From Hellea sp. (GTDB lineage Bacteria; Pseudomonadota; Alphaproteobacteria; Caulobacterales; Maricaulaceae): DNA of 64,000 nt. This document shows, in pieces, positions 51,844 to 63,889 of the stretch. The stretch covers positions 62,001 through 126,000 of the forward strand of contig JAOIVW010000005.1 of NCBI GenBank assembly GCA_028224375.1, in the 5' to 3' direction. The notes below the pieces were generated by a model that was not told where the DNA came from, made no database searches, and was given only the letters and a program-made list of their open reading frames with translations. Made by a program: the position numbers and the translations under genes. Each line of letters opens with the position of its first letter. Position 1 is the stretch's first letter.

Positions 51844-54003
51844 ATGGCCGCGCAAAACGCTCAAATCCTTTTTCCTGTGAATGTTCCAGGCGCGTTTGAT
51901 TATCGCATTCCCCACGGCATGAGCGTTCACGTAGGCGACTTTGTCTTTGCGCCCATCGGCAAACAGATGAAGTTAGGTGTGGTGTTCGATATTGTCGAGG
52001 ATGATGGAACCCGAAAGCTCAAAGACGTTGCTCAGGTCAAAGCTGCTCAGCCTCTTTCATTAGAGATGCTCAATTTCATAAACTGGACCGCGAAATATAA
52101 TTGCGTTTCGCCTGGATTGGTTTTGCGCATGGTGGTTCGGAGCTATAAAGCTTTAGACCCAAGCCCGCTCGTCACGCAGTTTTCGCCCAGCGGGCAATTG
52201 CCGCCCAAAATGAGCGCGGCGCGGCAAGCGATTCTAGATAAAGGCGCGCCCTTCCCAGCACGAGCGTCTGAAATTGCAGAAAGAGCAGGTGTCAGCTCCG
52301 GGGTTGTGCGCGGATTTGAGGCGGCTGGCGGATTAAGGGCGCAAACGCTGCCTGTGGACGCGCCTTTTGATATCCCTGACGCTGAATTTGGCGGGATGGA
52401 ACTGACCCACGCACAACGACAGGCTTCTGATGAGCTTATGGCGCAAGTGGCTAAGCGTGAATTTAACGTCAGTTTGCTCGACGGAGTCACAGGCTCGGGC
52501 AAAACCGAAGTCTATTTTGAAGCTGTTGCTGAGGCGATAAAGCAAGGCGGGCAGGCGTTAATCTTAGTCCCCGAAATTGCATTGACGCAAGCGGGGATGT
52601 CACGTTTTGAGGCGCGCTTTGGCGTTGCGCCCGCGCCTTGGCATTCGCAGCTTGGCGATGCTCAGCGGCGCCGCGTTTGGCGCGAGGCCGCCCAAGGTCG
52701 CGCCCAGTTGGTCGTCGGCGCGAGATCTGCACTTTATCTGCCATTCCCTAAATTGCGCCTGATTGTCGTCGATGAAGAACATGACACGTCTTATAAGCAA
52801 GAAGAAGGCGTCATATATAATGCCCGCGATATGGCGGTTGTGCGCGGCAAAATCGCTAAGCATTCCGTTGTTTTAGCCTCTGCTACACCGTCGCTTGAGA
52901 GCCTAGTCAATGCGCGGACGGGCCGATATGCCCATGTCATTCTGCCCGAACGTCCAGGCGCGATCACATTGCCCGAAATTGACTTAATCGATTTGAAAGA
53001 CCACCCGCCTGAAAAAGGTGATTTTATATCTGCGCCTTTAATCGAGGCGACCCAAACGGTACTGGCGCGGGGCGAGCAAGCCATGCTCTATCTGAATCGG
53101 CGTGGCTATGCGCCGTTGATTATTTGCCGAAGCTGCGGCGAGAGACTTAAAAGTCCGGATACGGATAGCTGGCTGGTGGAGCACCGCAGGACGGGACGAG
53201 CGGTCTGTCATCAAACGGGATTCTCTATGCGCATGCCAACAGTGTGTCCTGAATGTAAAGCCGAAGAGAGCCTTACGCCTGTTGGTCCCGGCGTGGAGCG
53301 GGTCGCTGAAGAGGCCGCGCGGCATTTCCCGGACGCGAGGATTGAAATCTTCTCCTCTGACACAGCTGGAAACCCTGCAGAGATTGCGGCGCGTATGGCC
53401 CGCATGGAGCAGGGCGAAATTGATATCCTTGTCGGTACGCAAATGGTCGTTAAGGGCCATAACTTCCCTAATCTCACATTTGTGGGTGTTGTTGATGGAG
53501 ACCTGGCCTTGGCGGGTGGTGATCCCCGCGCAGGCGAAAGGACCTATCAAACGCTTGTGCAGGTCGCGGGGCGGGCAGGGCGAGCCGATAAGCCCGGTCA
53601 TGCCTTGATTCAGACCCATCAACCTGACCATGAGGCTTTATCCGCGCTGGCAGCGGGGGACAGAGAGCGCTTTATCTCCGCAGAATTAGGATTACGTGAG
53701 GCTTTATTGCTGCCGCCCTTCGGAAAACTGGCAGCTGTCATTATATCTGGGGAAGATTTGAAGAGGACGGAAAGCTTGGCAAAGAAATTTGTCTCTTTGG
53801 CCCCCAGAGCGGATGGCGTCGAAATACTAGGCCCAAGCGAGCCGCCTATTGGCCGCCTTAGAGGCCGCTATCGCCGCCGTTTGCTGATACAGGCAGAGCC
53901 CACCGTCAATCTGCCCGCCTATATGCAAAGTTGGCGAAAACGCTTAAAATTACCATCAAAATACAAACTCCAAATCGACATAGACCCACAAAGCTTTATG
54001 TAG
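51844..54003 (+). CDS. priA: Primosomal replication helicase PriA, with one zinc site lost
   Basis: Restarts stalled replication by unwinding forks and loading the primosome. From ATG 51844-51846 ([20 protein letters not shown]; the frame is open upstream but not PriA-like) it has 719 residues: DNA-binding N-terminus, Walker [17 protein letters not shown] box [15 protein letters not shown], and the C-terminal helicase half with [24 protein letters not shown] and [13 protein letters not shown]. In the zinc-binding insert, ICRSCG and CPEC (site 1) are intact, but the usual inner CPNC is SPDT and CHxCG is CHQTG, so the second zinc site lacks three of four ligands. Confidence 0.95.
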   Translation: MAAQNAQILFPVNVPGAFDYRIPHGMSVHVGDFVFAPIGKQMKLGVVFDIVEDDGTRKLKDVAQVKAAQPLSLEMLNFINWTAKYNCVSPGLVLRMVVRSYKALDPSPLVTQFSPSGQLPPKMSAARQAILDKGAPFPARASEIAERAGVSSGVVRGFEAAGGLRAQTLPVDAPFDIPDAEFGGMELTHAQRQASDELMAQVAKREFNVSLLDGVTGSGKTEVYFEAVAEAIKQGGQALILVPEIALTQAGMSRFEARFGVAPAPWHSQLGDAQRRRVWREAAQGRAQLVVGARSALYLPFPKLRLIVVDEEHDTSYKQEEGVIYNARDMAVVRGKIAKHSVVLASATPSLESLVNARTGRYAHVILPERPGAITLPEIDLIDLKDHPPEKGDFISAPLIEATQTVLARGEQAMLYLNRRGYAPLIICRSCGERLKSPDTDSWLVEHRRTGRAVCHQTGFSMRMPTVCPECKAEESLTPVGPGVERVAEEAARHFPDARIEIFSSDTAGNPAEIAARMARMEQGEIDILVGTQMVVKGHNFPNLTFVGVVDGDLALAGGDPRAGERTYQTLVQVAGRAGRADKPGHALIQTHQPDHEALSALAAGDRERFISAELGLREALLLPPFGKLAAVIISGEDLKRTESLAKKFVSLAPRADGVEILGPSEPPIGRLRGRYRRRLLIQAEPTVNLPAYMQSWRKRLKLPSKYKLQIDIDPQSFM

Positions 54004-54150
54004 TTTAGGAGGGTGTGTATTTTTGCAACACTATGAAACAAACTTAATTTTGGTCCTAGTGAAGCGTTGCGATTCATTGAAATTTCCAATAATCCTACAG
54101 ACTGACGCCAGTAAATGGTGCAAAAAATTTACTCCTTGAAGGGAATTCAC

Positions 54151-57100
54151 ATGAACTTAAGTAAAAAAGCTTTGCTTGTGTCCTCAATGCTCGTCGCAAC
54201 TGCGATGGCATTTACGCCGAACACAGCCTTCGCCCAAGATAGCGGCTTCCAAGAACGCTCAGATGACGAAATCATTGTTACGGGATCGCGCTTGAACGTT
54301 AACCCTAACCTGACATCGCCTCAGCCGATTTTGTCCATCTCGAGTGCAGAAATTTCTGCTCGCGGTGTCGTTAACATCGAAGACTTAACCAATACATTAC
54401 CGCAAATTTCTGCGGCTCAGACATCTGAGCAAGCTAACGGCGCAACTGGTACAGCTCAACTTGACCTGCGCGGTTTGGGTGCTCAGCGTACTTTGACGTT
54501 GATTGATGGCCGCCGTCTTCCATATGGTGATTCAGCTTCTGTCGCTGTCAACCTTGACCTTGTTCCAACAAACCTTGTTGAGCGCGTCGAAGTCCTGACA
54601 GGCGGTTCATCTGCTGTTTACGGTTCTGACGCTGTTTCTGGTGTTGTGAACTTTATTCTTAAAGACGATTTTGAAGGCGTTGAGTTAGACGCTCAATACG
54701 GCTTTGCGCAGAGCAGCAATAATCGTGGCAACCTTGAAGAAGTCCTCATTGCTAACCAGCAGCCCGTTCCAGGCAGCACAACAGATGGCGAAGAATATAC
54801 AGGTTCTGTTACTTTTGGCGCTAATTTAGATGGCGGCCGCGGTAACGTTGTCGGTTTTGCGTCTTATCAAAGCCGAAACGATATTTTGGGTGCTGATCGC
54901 GTTGGCTCTGCCTGTACATTAGGGCCTGGCTCTACGAACGGTTTTGGCTGCGTAGGGTCATCTAACTTCCGCCGCTTTAACAATATTGCTGACTTTACCC
55001 CCACAGACTTCTTCCAGCAAGAAGATGGTACGTTCACACCTTTTCAGGGTGGCCCAGCAGAAACCTTTAACTTTGGCGCTTCGAACTTTTTCCAGCGTCC
55101 TTCTGAGCGTTACCAAATCTACACAAAAGCAAATTATGATGTCACTGAAAACCTAGAGCTTTTTGCTGATTTCGGATTTACGCAAACGACATCTGACGCT
55201 CAAATCGCGCCATCTGCTTCGTTTGGTTTCTTCCAGCGTACAAGTAACTGTGACAACCCTTTGTTCCAGGATCCTGTTACAGAAGATGGCCGCTCAATCG
55301 CTCAAGCAGTTCTGCTTTGTTCACCTGAAGAAATAGCGACAGGGATGCGTCCGGTGTTAGATGACGACGGAAATCCGACAGGCACTTTTGAGCGTGCTCT
55401 TGTAGACGGCCTGACCTTTACTCACCGTAACGTCGAAGGGGGTTCACGTAACTCTCGTCTTGAAAACCAAGCTCTGCGTTTCGTTGGCGGTGCTCGTGGT
55501 ACATTTGCAGAGACTTTTGATTATGAGGTCTTTGGTCAATACTCCACGACAAGAGACGAAGATACATCTACAAATGACTTCCAGATTGACGCGCTTGCAC
55601 AAGCGATTGACGTTGTAAGTGATGCGGATGGAAATCCGGTTTGTTTCGACCAGTCTAATGGTTGTGTACCTTATAACATCTTCCAACGTGGCCCTAACGG
55701 CGAAAGCTTAGTCACCGACGAAGCTCTTGCCTTCATTCAAGGTGTTGGCATCACAACAGGTGAAACAGAGCAAACCATATTTGGTGGTAACATCCAGACT
55801 GATTTGTCTAATTATGGTATCTCCTCACCTTATGCTGAAGGATCAGGTGTTGGTCTCTTGATAGGTACTGAATATCGCAAAGATGAGTTATCTGCATCAC
55901 CTGACCAGATTAGCCAACGTGCTGATGGCGGTTTCACAGGTGTCGGCGGCCCAACGCTTCCTGTTGCGGGTCAAATTGAAGTCTTTGAACTCTTCGGCGA
56001 AATCGAAATTCCGCTTGTCACAGGCTTACCTTTTATCGAGGAACTCGTCTTTAACGGTCAATATCGCTACTCAGATTACGATACTGATGGTAATGATACG
56101 ACAAATAGCTTCAGTACTGACACATATGGTGCGCAGCTTACTTGGTCGCCTACAAGTGATGTGTCATTCCGTGGACAGTATCAGCGTGCTGTTCGCGCGC
56201 CAAACGTCGTGGAGCTCTTCACAGGTCAGTCTACAGGACTGCCTGAGTTGGGTGTTGCAGGACAAACGCCTTCAGGCGATACAATCTTCGACCCGTGTTC
56301 TAGCACGGGGGGCTCTACGCCGCTAAGATCAGCTGCTGATTGTGCCAGAACAGGCGTCACAGCGGCTCAATTTGGTAATGTTCCAGACATCGTATCCGGT
56401 CAAACACAGGGTATCTTCGGTGGTAACCCGGACTTGACACCTGAAAGCTCTGATACTTACACCGTTGGTGCTGTATTCACACCGAGTGCTTTGCCAGGCT
56501 TCACAGCGTCTATCGATTATTTTGATATCACGATTGATGATGCAGTTGTGCCAGGTATTGGTTCGCAGAACATCCTTGATGGTTGTCTTGATACTGGTGA
56601 ACCCATCTTCTGTAACTTGATTACTCGTGACGCCGCTGGTTCTTTGAACGCAAGTGGTCCTGGAATTGGTTTCCAGCTGACAAACCTCAATGCAGCTGAA
56701 ATTTCAACAAGTGGTGTTGACCTCCAAGTCAACTATCTCTGGGATGTTGATGGCTTTGGTGACTTTGCCGTTCAGTACGCGTCTACATTCTTGACGTCAG
56801 ATGACTTCACACCTTTCCTTGGTGCGGATACTCTAAGCTGCGAAGCCCGTTTTGTCGGCGGCTGTGGTCAGCCTTCGCCAGAATATCGTCACCGTATGAT
56901 CGGAACTTGGACCACACCAGTTGAAGGTCTCGATATGAATCTTATCTGGCGTCATTTCGGTGCTGTTTCAAACGAAGCAGACCCGTTCTCAGACATCGAA
57001 GGTAGAATTAATGATGTGAACTACATTGATTTATCTGGTTCATGGGAGTTTTTGGAAGGCTTCACAGCTCGTGCAGGTGTGAACAATGTGCTTGAGCAAA

Positions 57101-57213
57101 ACTTCCCAATCTCAGTCTCTTCAGGTCCTGCGATTAACGGTAACAATAATACCTATCCTGGTCTTTATGATACTGGTCGCTTCGTATTCTTTGGTTTGAA
57201 CGTCAAACTCTAG
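54151..57213 (+). CDS. TonB-dependent outer-membrane receptor, 1020 residues
   Basis: Large outer-membrane receptor of the type used for complex ligands (polysaccharide fragments, peptides, siderophores, vitamins). Signal peptide 1-29 (ends TAFAQD), TonB box near DDEIIVTGSR, plug domain with LTNTLPQISAAQ, LRGLGAQRTLTLIDGRRLP, VERVEVLTGGSSAVYGSDAVSGVVNFILK, then a barrel whose ending is GRFVFFGLNVKL. Start ATG 54151-54153 follows a GAAGGGA site. No Fur box is evident in the 147-base leader. Barrel length and many loops with Cys pairs suggest a non-siderophore nutrient, but that is inference. Stands alone before the F1 operon. Confidence 0.9.
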   Translation: MNLSKKALLVSSMLVATAMAFTPNTAFAQDSGFQERSDDEIIVTGSRLNVNPNLTSPQPILSISSAEISARGVVNIEDLTNTLPQISAAQTSEQANGATGTAQLDLRGLGAQRTLTLIDGRRLPYGDSASVAVNLDLVPTNLVERVEVLTGGSSAVYGSDAVSGVVNFILKDDFEGVELDAQYGFAQSSNNRGNLEEVLIANQQPVPGSTTDGEEYTGSVTFGANLDGGRGNVVGFASYQSRNDILGADRVGSACTLGPGSTNGFGCVGSSNFRRFNNIADFTPTDFFQQEDGTFTPFQGGPAETFNFGASNFFQRPSERYQIYTKANYDVTENLELFADFGFTQTTSDAQIAPSASFGFFQRTSNCDNPLFQDPVTEDGRSIAQAVLLCSPEEIATGMRPVLDDDGNPTGTFERALVDGLTFTHRNVEGGSRNSRLENQALRFVGGARGTFAETFDYEVFGQYSTTRDEDTSTNDFQIDALAQAIDVVSDADGNPVCFDQSNGCVPYNIFQRGPNGESLVTDEALAFIQGVGITTGETEQTIFGGNIQTDLSNYGISSPYAEGSGVGLLIGTEYRKDELSASPDQISQRADGGFTGVGGPTLPVAGQIEVFELFGEIEIPLVTGLPFIEELVFNGQYRYSDYDTDGNDTTNSFSTDTYGAQLTWSPTSDVSFRGQYQRAVRAPNVVELFTGQSTGLPELGVAGQTPSGDTIFDPCSSTGGSTPLRSAADCARTGVTAAQFGNVPDIVSGQTQGIFGGNPDLTPESSDTYTVGAVFTPSALPGFTASIDYFDITIDDAVVPGIGSQNILDGCLDTGEPIFCNLITRDAAGSLNASGPGIGFQLTNLNAAEISTSGVDLQVNYLWDVDGFGDFAVQYASTFLTSDDFTPFLGADTLSCEARFVGGCGQPSPEYRHRMIGTWTTPVEGLDMNLIWRHFGAVSNEADPFSDIEGRINDVNYIDLSGSWEFLEGFTARAGVNNVLEQNFPISVSSGPAINGNNNTYPGLYDTGRFVFFGLNVKL

Positions 57214-57238
57214 ATTAGAGCTAAGTTGAAATTCTTTT

Positions 57239-57264
57239 AGGCGGCCTTAAGGCCGCCTTTTTTG
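57239..57264 (+). terminator. Strong rho-independent terminator after the large TonB receptor
   Basis: AGGCGGCC-TTAA-GGCCGCCT is an almost perfect 8-bp stem followed by a run of T residues. It separates the receptor from the F1 operon. The 57265-57445 interval then holds the F1 promoter; I see no gene there. Confidence 0.92.
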
Positions 57265-57445
57265 TTATGTAACATGGGCTTTATTTACCCTGCCAGATTG
57301 CCGCACTGGATTGAGGCTTGGCTTTTGAAAAGGCGCGTGTTAAAGCCCGCGAGAATTGGCAGAAACGGGCCTTGGCCTGTCCTGCTTTTGTATATTTTAG
57401 CGGCTGATTTATACGGTCAGTCTGCATCATTACGGGCCCTCTATA

Positions 57446-58003
57446 GTGTCACAATCAGACGTCATTACCGGTGAAGCGCCAAAGCGTTATGCTCAAGCTC
57501 TCTTAGAGCTTGCAGAAGATGCTAAGTCCTTGAAAACAGTAGAGAAAGATGTCAAAACTCTAAAAGGTATCTTCGCTAAATCAAGCGATATGACGGAGAT
57601 GGCTAACAGTCCTGTCATCTCATTGGACGATAAGGTGTCTGCTCTGACCGCAATTGCCAAGAAGGCCAAGCTTAACGCTCTGACGAGCCAATTTGTCGGA
57701 ACGGTTGCTAAGAATCGCCGCGCTGCAGACATTCCTGCTATATTAGCGAGCTTCGAAGATATGGTCGCGCGCCGCAAAGGTAGCCAAGTGGCTAAGGTCA
57801 CAAGCGCTCAAAAATTGACGGCGGCTCAGCTCACGTCTCTCAAATCAAATTTAAAGAAATCTCTCGGCCGTCCGGTCGATGTTGAAACAAGTGTCGATCC
57901 TGACCTGCTCGGTGGCTTCATCGTGCGTATCGGGTCCCGACTTTACGATAGCTCCCTTAAGACCAAACTTGAGGACCTAAAAATCGCGCTTAAAGAAGCG
58001 TAA
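57446..58003 (+). CDS. atpH: ATP synthase F1 subunit delta
   Basis: Connects F1 to the peripheral stalk, 185 residues from a GTG start. The N-terminal domain ([27 protein letters not shown]) and the C-terminal region [27 protein letters not shown] are the OSCP/delta signatures. First gene of the F1 operon, followed by atpA. Non-ATG starts like this are common for alphaproteobacterial atpH. Confidence 0.95.
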   Translation: MSQSDVITGEAPKRYAQALLELAEDAKSLKTVEKDVKTLKGIFAKSSDMTEMANSPVISLDDKVSALTAIAKKAKLNALTSQFVGTVAKNRRAADIPAILASFEDMVARRKGSQVAKVTSAQKLTAAQLTSLKSNLKKSLGRPVDVETSVDPDLLGGFIVRIGSRLYDSSLKTKLEDLKIALKEA

Positions 58004-58023
58004 GCTGGAAGAGGTATAGTTCC

Positions 58024-59556
58024 ATGGATATTCGTGCTGCGGAAATTTCCAATATTTTAAAGAAGCAGATTAAAGGCTTCGGCAAAGAGGCCAAAGTTTC
58101 TGACGTCGGCCAAGTGCTGTCTGTCGGTGACGGTATTGCTCGTATTTACGGCCTAGACAATGTTGGTGCTGGTGAAATGGTTGAATTTCCTGGCGGCATT
58201 AAAGGCATGGCGCTGAACCTTGAAAGCGACAATGTCGGTGCTGTTATCTTTGGTGATGACCGCGGTATTAAAGAAGGCGACACCGTTAAGCGTCTTGGCG
58301 AAATCGTTGACGTGCCTGTCGGTAAAGGTCTTCTGGGCCGCGTTGTTAACCCGCTCGGCGAGCCGATTGATGGCAAGGGTCCTATCAAATCAACTGAGCG
58401 TCGCCGCGTTGATGTTAAAGCGCCAGGTATCATGCCGCGCCAAGGTGTTCACGAGCCTGTGCAGACAGGCATCAAAGCAATTGACGCGCTTATCCCTGTT
58501 GGCCGTGGCCAGCGCGAACTTATTATTGGTGACCGCCAAACAGGTAAGACTGCGGTTGCTGTTGACGCCATCCTCAACCAAAAAGCGGCGTTTGACGAAG
58601 ACCGCGAAAACGACAAACTTTACTGTATTTATGTTGTTATCGGCCAGAAACGCTCAACAGTGGCGCAGCTTGTCAAGACACTCGAAGAAAACGGCGCGAT
58701 GGATTATTCCATCATCGTCGCAGCGACAGCGTCAGAACCTGCGCCGCTTCAGTTCCTTGCTCCTTTTGCTGGTTGCGCAATGGGTGAATATTTTCGCGAT
58801 AACGGCATGCACGGCCTGATCATTTATGATGATCTCTCCAAGCAAGCGGTTGCTTATCGCCAGATGTCGCTTCTTCTGCGTCGTCCTCCGGGCCGTGAGG
58901 CTTATCCGGGTGACGTTTTCTATCTTCACTCCAGACTGTTGGAACGTGCCGCTAAGCTTAACGAGGCGAATGGTTCTGGCTCTTTAACGGCTCTGCCAAT
59001 TATTGAGACCCAAGGTAACGACGTGTCTGCCTTTATTCCGACAAACGTGATTTCGATTACAGATGGCCAAATCTTCCTTGAGACAGATTTGTTCTTCCAA
59101 GGTATTCGTCCTGCGTTGAATGTCGGCTTGTCCGTTTCGCGTGTGGGCTCTTCAGCTCAGATTAAAGCGATGAAACAGGTTGCGGGTCCGATTAAAGGTG
59201 AGCTTGCGCAATACCGCGAAATGGCGGCCTTTGCGCAATTTGGCTCCGACCTAGATGCGTCAACACAAGCGCTTCTGGCGCGGGGTGAGCGCCTCACAGA
59301 ACTTCTTAAGCAACCACAATTCTCTCCGCTACAAGTGGAAGAGCAAGTGGCCGTTATTTATGCGGGTACACGCGGTTATCTTGACGGCGTACCTGTCAAA
59401 GCGGTTCAGAAATATGAGAAAGAGCTATTGGCGCATCTTCATGCTGATCATAGCTCTATCCTGTCTGACATCGCGTCTGAGAAAAAACTTTCAGACGATA
59501 TTGAAGGCCGCCTAAAATCGGCTTTGGATAATTTCACAACGAATTTCGCAGCCTAA
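58024..59556 (+). CDS. atpA: ATP synthase F1 subunit alpha
   Basis: Regulatory nucleotide-binding subunit of F1, 510 residues. The chain has [12 protein letters not shown], Walker [15 protein letters not shown], the [43 protein letters not shown] block, and the catalytic-interface arginine in [29 protein letters not shown] site precedes the ATG. Standard length and intact motifs. Confidence 0.98.
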   Translation: MDIRAAEISNILKKQIKGFGKEAKVSDVGQVLSVGDGIARIYGLDNVGAGEMVEFPGGIKGMALNLESDNVGAVIFGDDRGIKEGDTVKRLGEIVDVPVGKGLLGRVVNPLGEPIDGKGPIKSTERRRVDVKAPGIMPRQGVHEPVQTGIKAIDALIPVGRGQRELIIGDRQTGKTAVAVDAILNQKAAFDEDRENDKLYCIYVVIGQKRSTVAQLVKTLEENGAMDYSIIVAATASEPAPLQFLAPFAGCAMGEYFRDNGMHGLIIYDDLSKQAVAYRQMSLLLRRPPGREAYPGDVFYLHSRLLERAAKLNEANGSGSLTALPIIETQGNDVSAFIPTNVISITDGQIFLETDLFFQGIRPALNVGLSVSRVGSSAQIKAMKQVAGPIKGELAQYREMAAFAQFGSDLDASTQALLARGERLTELLKQPQFSPLQVEEQVAVIYAGTRGYLDGVPVKAVQKYEKELLAHLHADHSSILSDIASEKKLSDDIEGRLKSALDNFTTNFAA

Positions 59557-59579
59557 CTTAAGCGTTAAGGGTCAAAATA

Positions 59580-60500
59580 ATGGCTTCTTTAAAAGAGCTA
59601 CAGAACCGGATTAAAAGCGTAAAAAATACGCAGAAGATCACTAAAGCCATGCAAATGGTGGCGGCAGCAAAATTGCGTAAGGCGCAGGATGCGGCTGAAA
59701 AGTCACGTCCTTATTCTGACCGTATCAGTGCGGTTATCCTCAACCTCGCTAATTCTATGACGGGAGCCGGGGACGCGCCTGAGCTTTTGGTCGGCAATGG
59801 CAAATCACAAACTGTCTTGCTTGTTATTGCGACAGCGGACCGAGGTCTTTGCGGCGGCTTTAATACCAATATCGTACGTAAGGCGCGCGAGGAAATCGTC
59901 GCCCTTGAAGGCGCGGGCAAAACCGTCAAACTTTTCCTGATTGGGAAAAAAGGCTATGACCAACTCAACCGTCTTTATGATGATAGGGTTGTGGAATATA
60001 TCTCCCTTAAAGAAGAGCGTAAGCTTCATGCCGGTATCGCGCAGCGCATTGGTGAGCAAATCACGGCGATGTTTGAGCGCGGCGAATTTGATATCTGTAA
60101 GCTTGTCTTCTCTGAGTTCGAAAATGTCATGACGCAAAACCCGACGGCGCGTACACTTATCCCCGCAATCGCGGGCATGGGCATCGAAGATGACACGCCG
60201 GGTGAACATGCGGCGGACCAAGTTTTTGCTCCTGATTTGAACGGCGCGATTTATACTTATGAGCCGGATGAAGCAGGTATTTTGCGTGTGCTATTGCCGC
60301 GTAATATCAACACCCAAGTCTTTACGGCTTTGCTTGAGAACCAAGCTGGTGAGATGGGCTCTAAAATGGCGGCTATGGATAATGCCACGCGCAATGCGGG
60401 CGATATGATCGATAAGCTAACCCTTACATTTAACAGAACACGTCAGGCTCGGATTACATCTGAACTGATTGAAATTATTTCAGGCGCGGAAGCGCTTTAA
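59580..60500 (+). CDS. atpG: ATP synthase F1 subunit gamma
   Basis: Central rotor shaft, 306 residues: MASLKELQNRIKSVKNTQKITKAMQMVAAAKLRKAQ at the N-terminus and MDNATRNAGDMIDKLTLTFNRTRQARITSELIEIISGAEAL at the C-terminus are the two long helices that sit in the alpha3beta3 cavity, with the Rossmann-like middle domain (ADRGLCGGFNTNIVRKA). Symbol clash note: the gene here is gamma; the b' gene in the F0 operon is also often labelled atpG or atpX. Confidence 0.97.
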   Translation: MASLKELQNRIKSVKNTQKITKAMQMVAAAKLRKAQDAAEKSRPYSDRISAVILNLANSMTGAGDAPELLVGNGKSQTVLLVIATADRGLCGGFNTNIVRKAREEIVALEGAGKTVKLFLIGKKGYDQLNRLYDDRVVEYISLKEERKLHAGIAQRIGEQITAMFERGEFDICKLVFSEFENVMTQNPTARTLIPAIAGMGIEDDTPGEHAADQVFAPDLNGAIYTYEPDEAGILRVLLPRNINTQVFTALLENQAGEMGSKMAAMDNATRNAGDMIDKLTLTFNRTRQARITSELIEIISGAEAL

Positions 60501-60506
60501 AGCTAG

Positions 60507-62033
<1,527 letters not shown>

Positions 62034-62060
62034 GCCGCTCAAGGAAGTCAAGGATAGAAC

Positions 62061-62450
62061 ATGGCTGACAAGCTTACATTCTCACTCGTCTCCCCCGAAG
62101 CGGAGCTTTTCTCTGGCGAGGTTGACCAAGTTGATGTGCCCGGCTCTGAGGGTGATTTGGGTATATTGCCTGATCACAGTCCGCTGATGGCGGCGATACG
62201 CACAGGCGCGATTACCGTTTATGCGGACGGCGCGCAGACGCAATATTTTGTCCAAGGCGGCTTTGCTGATGTGACGCCGGATGGTCTTACAGTTTTGGCT
62301 GAAAAAGCTGCACTGCTGTCTGACGTCGATGCGGAGATACTCCAAGCTGATATTGACAGCGCAACCAAAGCGCTCGCGGAGCTCGACGGCGAAGCCGCTC
62401 TGGCCATGCAACAAAATCTGGACGGGCTTAAAGCCGTCGCAGGCGCTTAA
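62061..62450 (+). CDS. atpC: ATP synthase F1 subunit epsilon
   Basis: Regulatory/coupling subunit, 129 residues. LTFSLVSPEAELFSGEVDQVDVPGSEGDLGILPDHSPLMAAIRTG is the classic beta-sandwich opening, followed by YFVQGGFADVTPDGLTVLAEKA and a C-terminal helix pair of normal length for alphaproteobacteria. Stops 3 bases before the ATG of the MOSC gene, so the latter may ride on the F1 transcript. Confidence 0.95.
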   Translation: MADKLTFSLVSPEAELFSGEVDQVDVPGSEGDLGILPDHSPLMAAIRTGAITVYADGAQTQYFVQGGFADVTPDGLTVLAEKAALLSDVDAEILQADIDSATKALAELDGEAALAMQQNLDGLKAVAGA

Positions 62451-62452
62451 AT

Positions 62453-62998
62453 ATGAGCGGCGCAACTGTCATCGCGGTTGCCTCTGACTCAGCGCATAAT
62501 TTTTCTAAACATACGAAGCCCGCTATCACATTGGTTGCGGGTTTTGGCGTTGCGGGCGATGCCCATGCCGGTGAAACTGTGCAGCATCTCTCGGATAAAA
62601 AGAAAAATCCAGAAGCGCTAAATCTACGCCAAGTCCACCTTATACATGCCGAGCTTTTTGATGAACTTGGAGAGCAGGGGATTAAAGTTCTACCAGCGCA
62701 AATGGGCGAGAATATCGTCACGCGCGGCGTTGATCTTTTAAGCCTCTCGGAAGGTACAGAATTTCATTTCCCTAGCGGGGCGGCCATTCAAATAACAGGT
62801 CTGCGGAGCCCGTGTAAAAAGCTTAATACAATTCATCCTGACCTACTCAAAGCCGTGGTCGAAAAACGCGCGGATGGTAGTGTGAATAAGAAAACGGGCG
62901 TGATGTCAATTGTACTGACAGGCGGCGAAATCTGCGAAGGCGACACCATTAAAGTCGTTGCGCCCGAAGGTGAGCAGAAAGCTTTGGAATGCGTTTAA
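62453..62998 (+). CDS. MOSC-domain protein
   Basis: A 181-residue protein with the MOSC fold (molybdenum cofactor sulfurase C-terminal domain). It contains the opening FGVAGDAHAGETVQHLSD, RQVHLIHAELFDELGEQG, MGENIVTRGVDLLSLSEGTEFHFPSGAAIQITGLRSPCKKL and the GVMSIVLTGGEICEGDTIKVV segment. The cysteine in RSPC is the usual MOSC catalytic/ligand cysteine. These proteins handle sulfur transfer to molybdenum cofactor or act as small reductases; the partner here is unknown. Confidence 0.88.
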   Translation: MSGATVIAVASDSAHNFSKHTKPAITLVAGFGVAGDAHAGETVQHLSDKKKNPEALNLRQVHLIHAELFDELGEQGIKVLPAQMGENIVTRGVDLLSLSEGTEFHFPSGAAIQITGLRSPCKKLNTIHPDLLKAVVEKRADGSVNKKTGVMSIVLTGGEICEGDTIKVVAPEGEQKALECV

Positions 62999-63055
62999 AT
63001 CTTACTGGTCACACTTTCATAATAATTTAGCCATTTTGGTGAGTTACTAAGTTCC

Positions 63056-63889
63056 ATGTCTTGCCTTATAAAAGTCTCGCTTGTTCCAATCATCATCGCC
63101 TTACTGTGTTTGCTATATGGGTTTCTGATTGAACCCAAAATGCTGAAAATCAGGCAGATAAGTGTTACGCCTGAAAACTATCAAGGCCAAACACTGCGCG
63201 TCGCCTTACTCTCAGATATCCACATTGGCGGCGCCCATGTATCGGTGGAGAGAGTCGAGAAAATTGTGGCGCGTGTGAACGAACTTAAGCCCGATATTAT
63301 CGTGATGCCCGGTGACTTCATTGATGGTCATCTTAAGCGGCAGGAACATAGCGAGGCTTTTAACACCGCGATAGAAATTGGCCTGTCCAAACTAGCCTTC
63401 CTTGAGGCGCCCATGGGTGTGTTTGCTTCTATCGGCAATCATGATGTTTGGTATGACGCTGATTTTGTCAGTCGTGCATTGACCCGCGCGGGAGTATCAG
63501 TTTTGCGCAATCAAGCCCTTAATGTGTCTGGAAACATTTGTATTGTAGGCCTTGCCGATCATGACACACAATCTGAAAACCGAGGTGCGTTTAATGCCTG
63601 CGAAGATAATGCTTATCCCATCGCCATAATGCATTCCCCTGATAGTTTTGACTATCTTCGCTCTGATGTGGTTTTAGCCGTGGCGGGACATACCCATGGC
63701 GGACAAATTAATATTCCTTTGATAGGTCGGCGCGTTACCTCTACGCGCGCAGGTAAGAAATGGGCTTATGGACGTATCGATGTTGGTGGCGTCCCCGTTT
63801 TTGTTACATCAGGAATAGGCACTTCCATACTTCCGGCGCGTTTCAGGGCTCCACCTGAGATAGTTCTGATTGAACTGTCTCCGCAATAG
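63056..63889 (+). CDS. Membrane-anchored metallophosphoesterase, YkuE-like
   Basis: A 277-residue calcineurin-like phosphoesterase with an N-terminal membrane helix (residues 8-23, SLVPIIIALLCLLYGF). Metal-binding motifs are LLSDIHIGG (DxH), VMPGDFIDG (GD), SIGNHDVWYD (GNHD) and VVLAVAGHTHGGQINIP (GHTHxGQ). The related YkuE of Bacillus trims lipid-linked UDP-diacylglucosamine-type substrates or acts on the envelope. The last ~47 bases overlap the end of a convergent gene. Confidence 0.9.
   Translation: MSCLIKVSLVPIIIALLCLLYGFLIEPKMLKIRQISVTPENYQGQTLRVALLSDIHIGGAHVSVERVEKIVARVNELKPDIIVMPGDFIDGHLKRQEHSEAFNTAIEIGLSKLAFLEAPMGVFASIGNHDVWYDADFVSRALTRAGVSVLRNQALNVSGNICIVGLADHDTQSENRGAFNACEDNAYPIAIMHSPDSFDYLRSDVVLAVAGHTHGGQINIPLIGRRVTSTRAGKKWAYGRIDVGGVPVFVTSGIGTSILPARFRAPPEIVLIELSPQ

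Noticed and set aside
57262-57474. 70-codon plus-strand frame before atpH
   Set aside because: It overlaps the atpH start, has no family resemblance and follows directly on a terminator stem; best read as the F1 promoter region.
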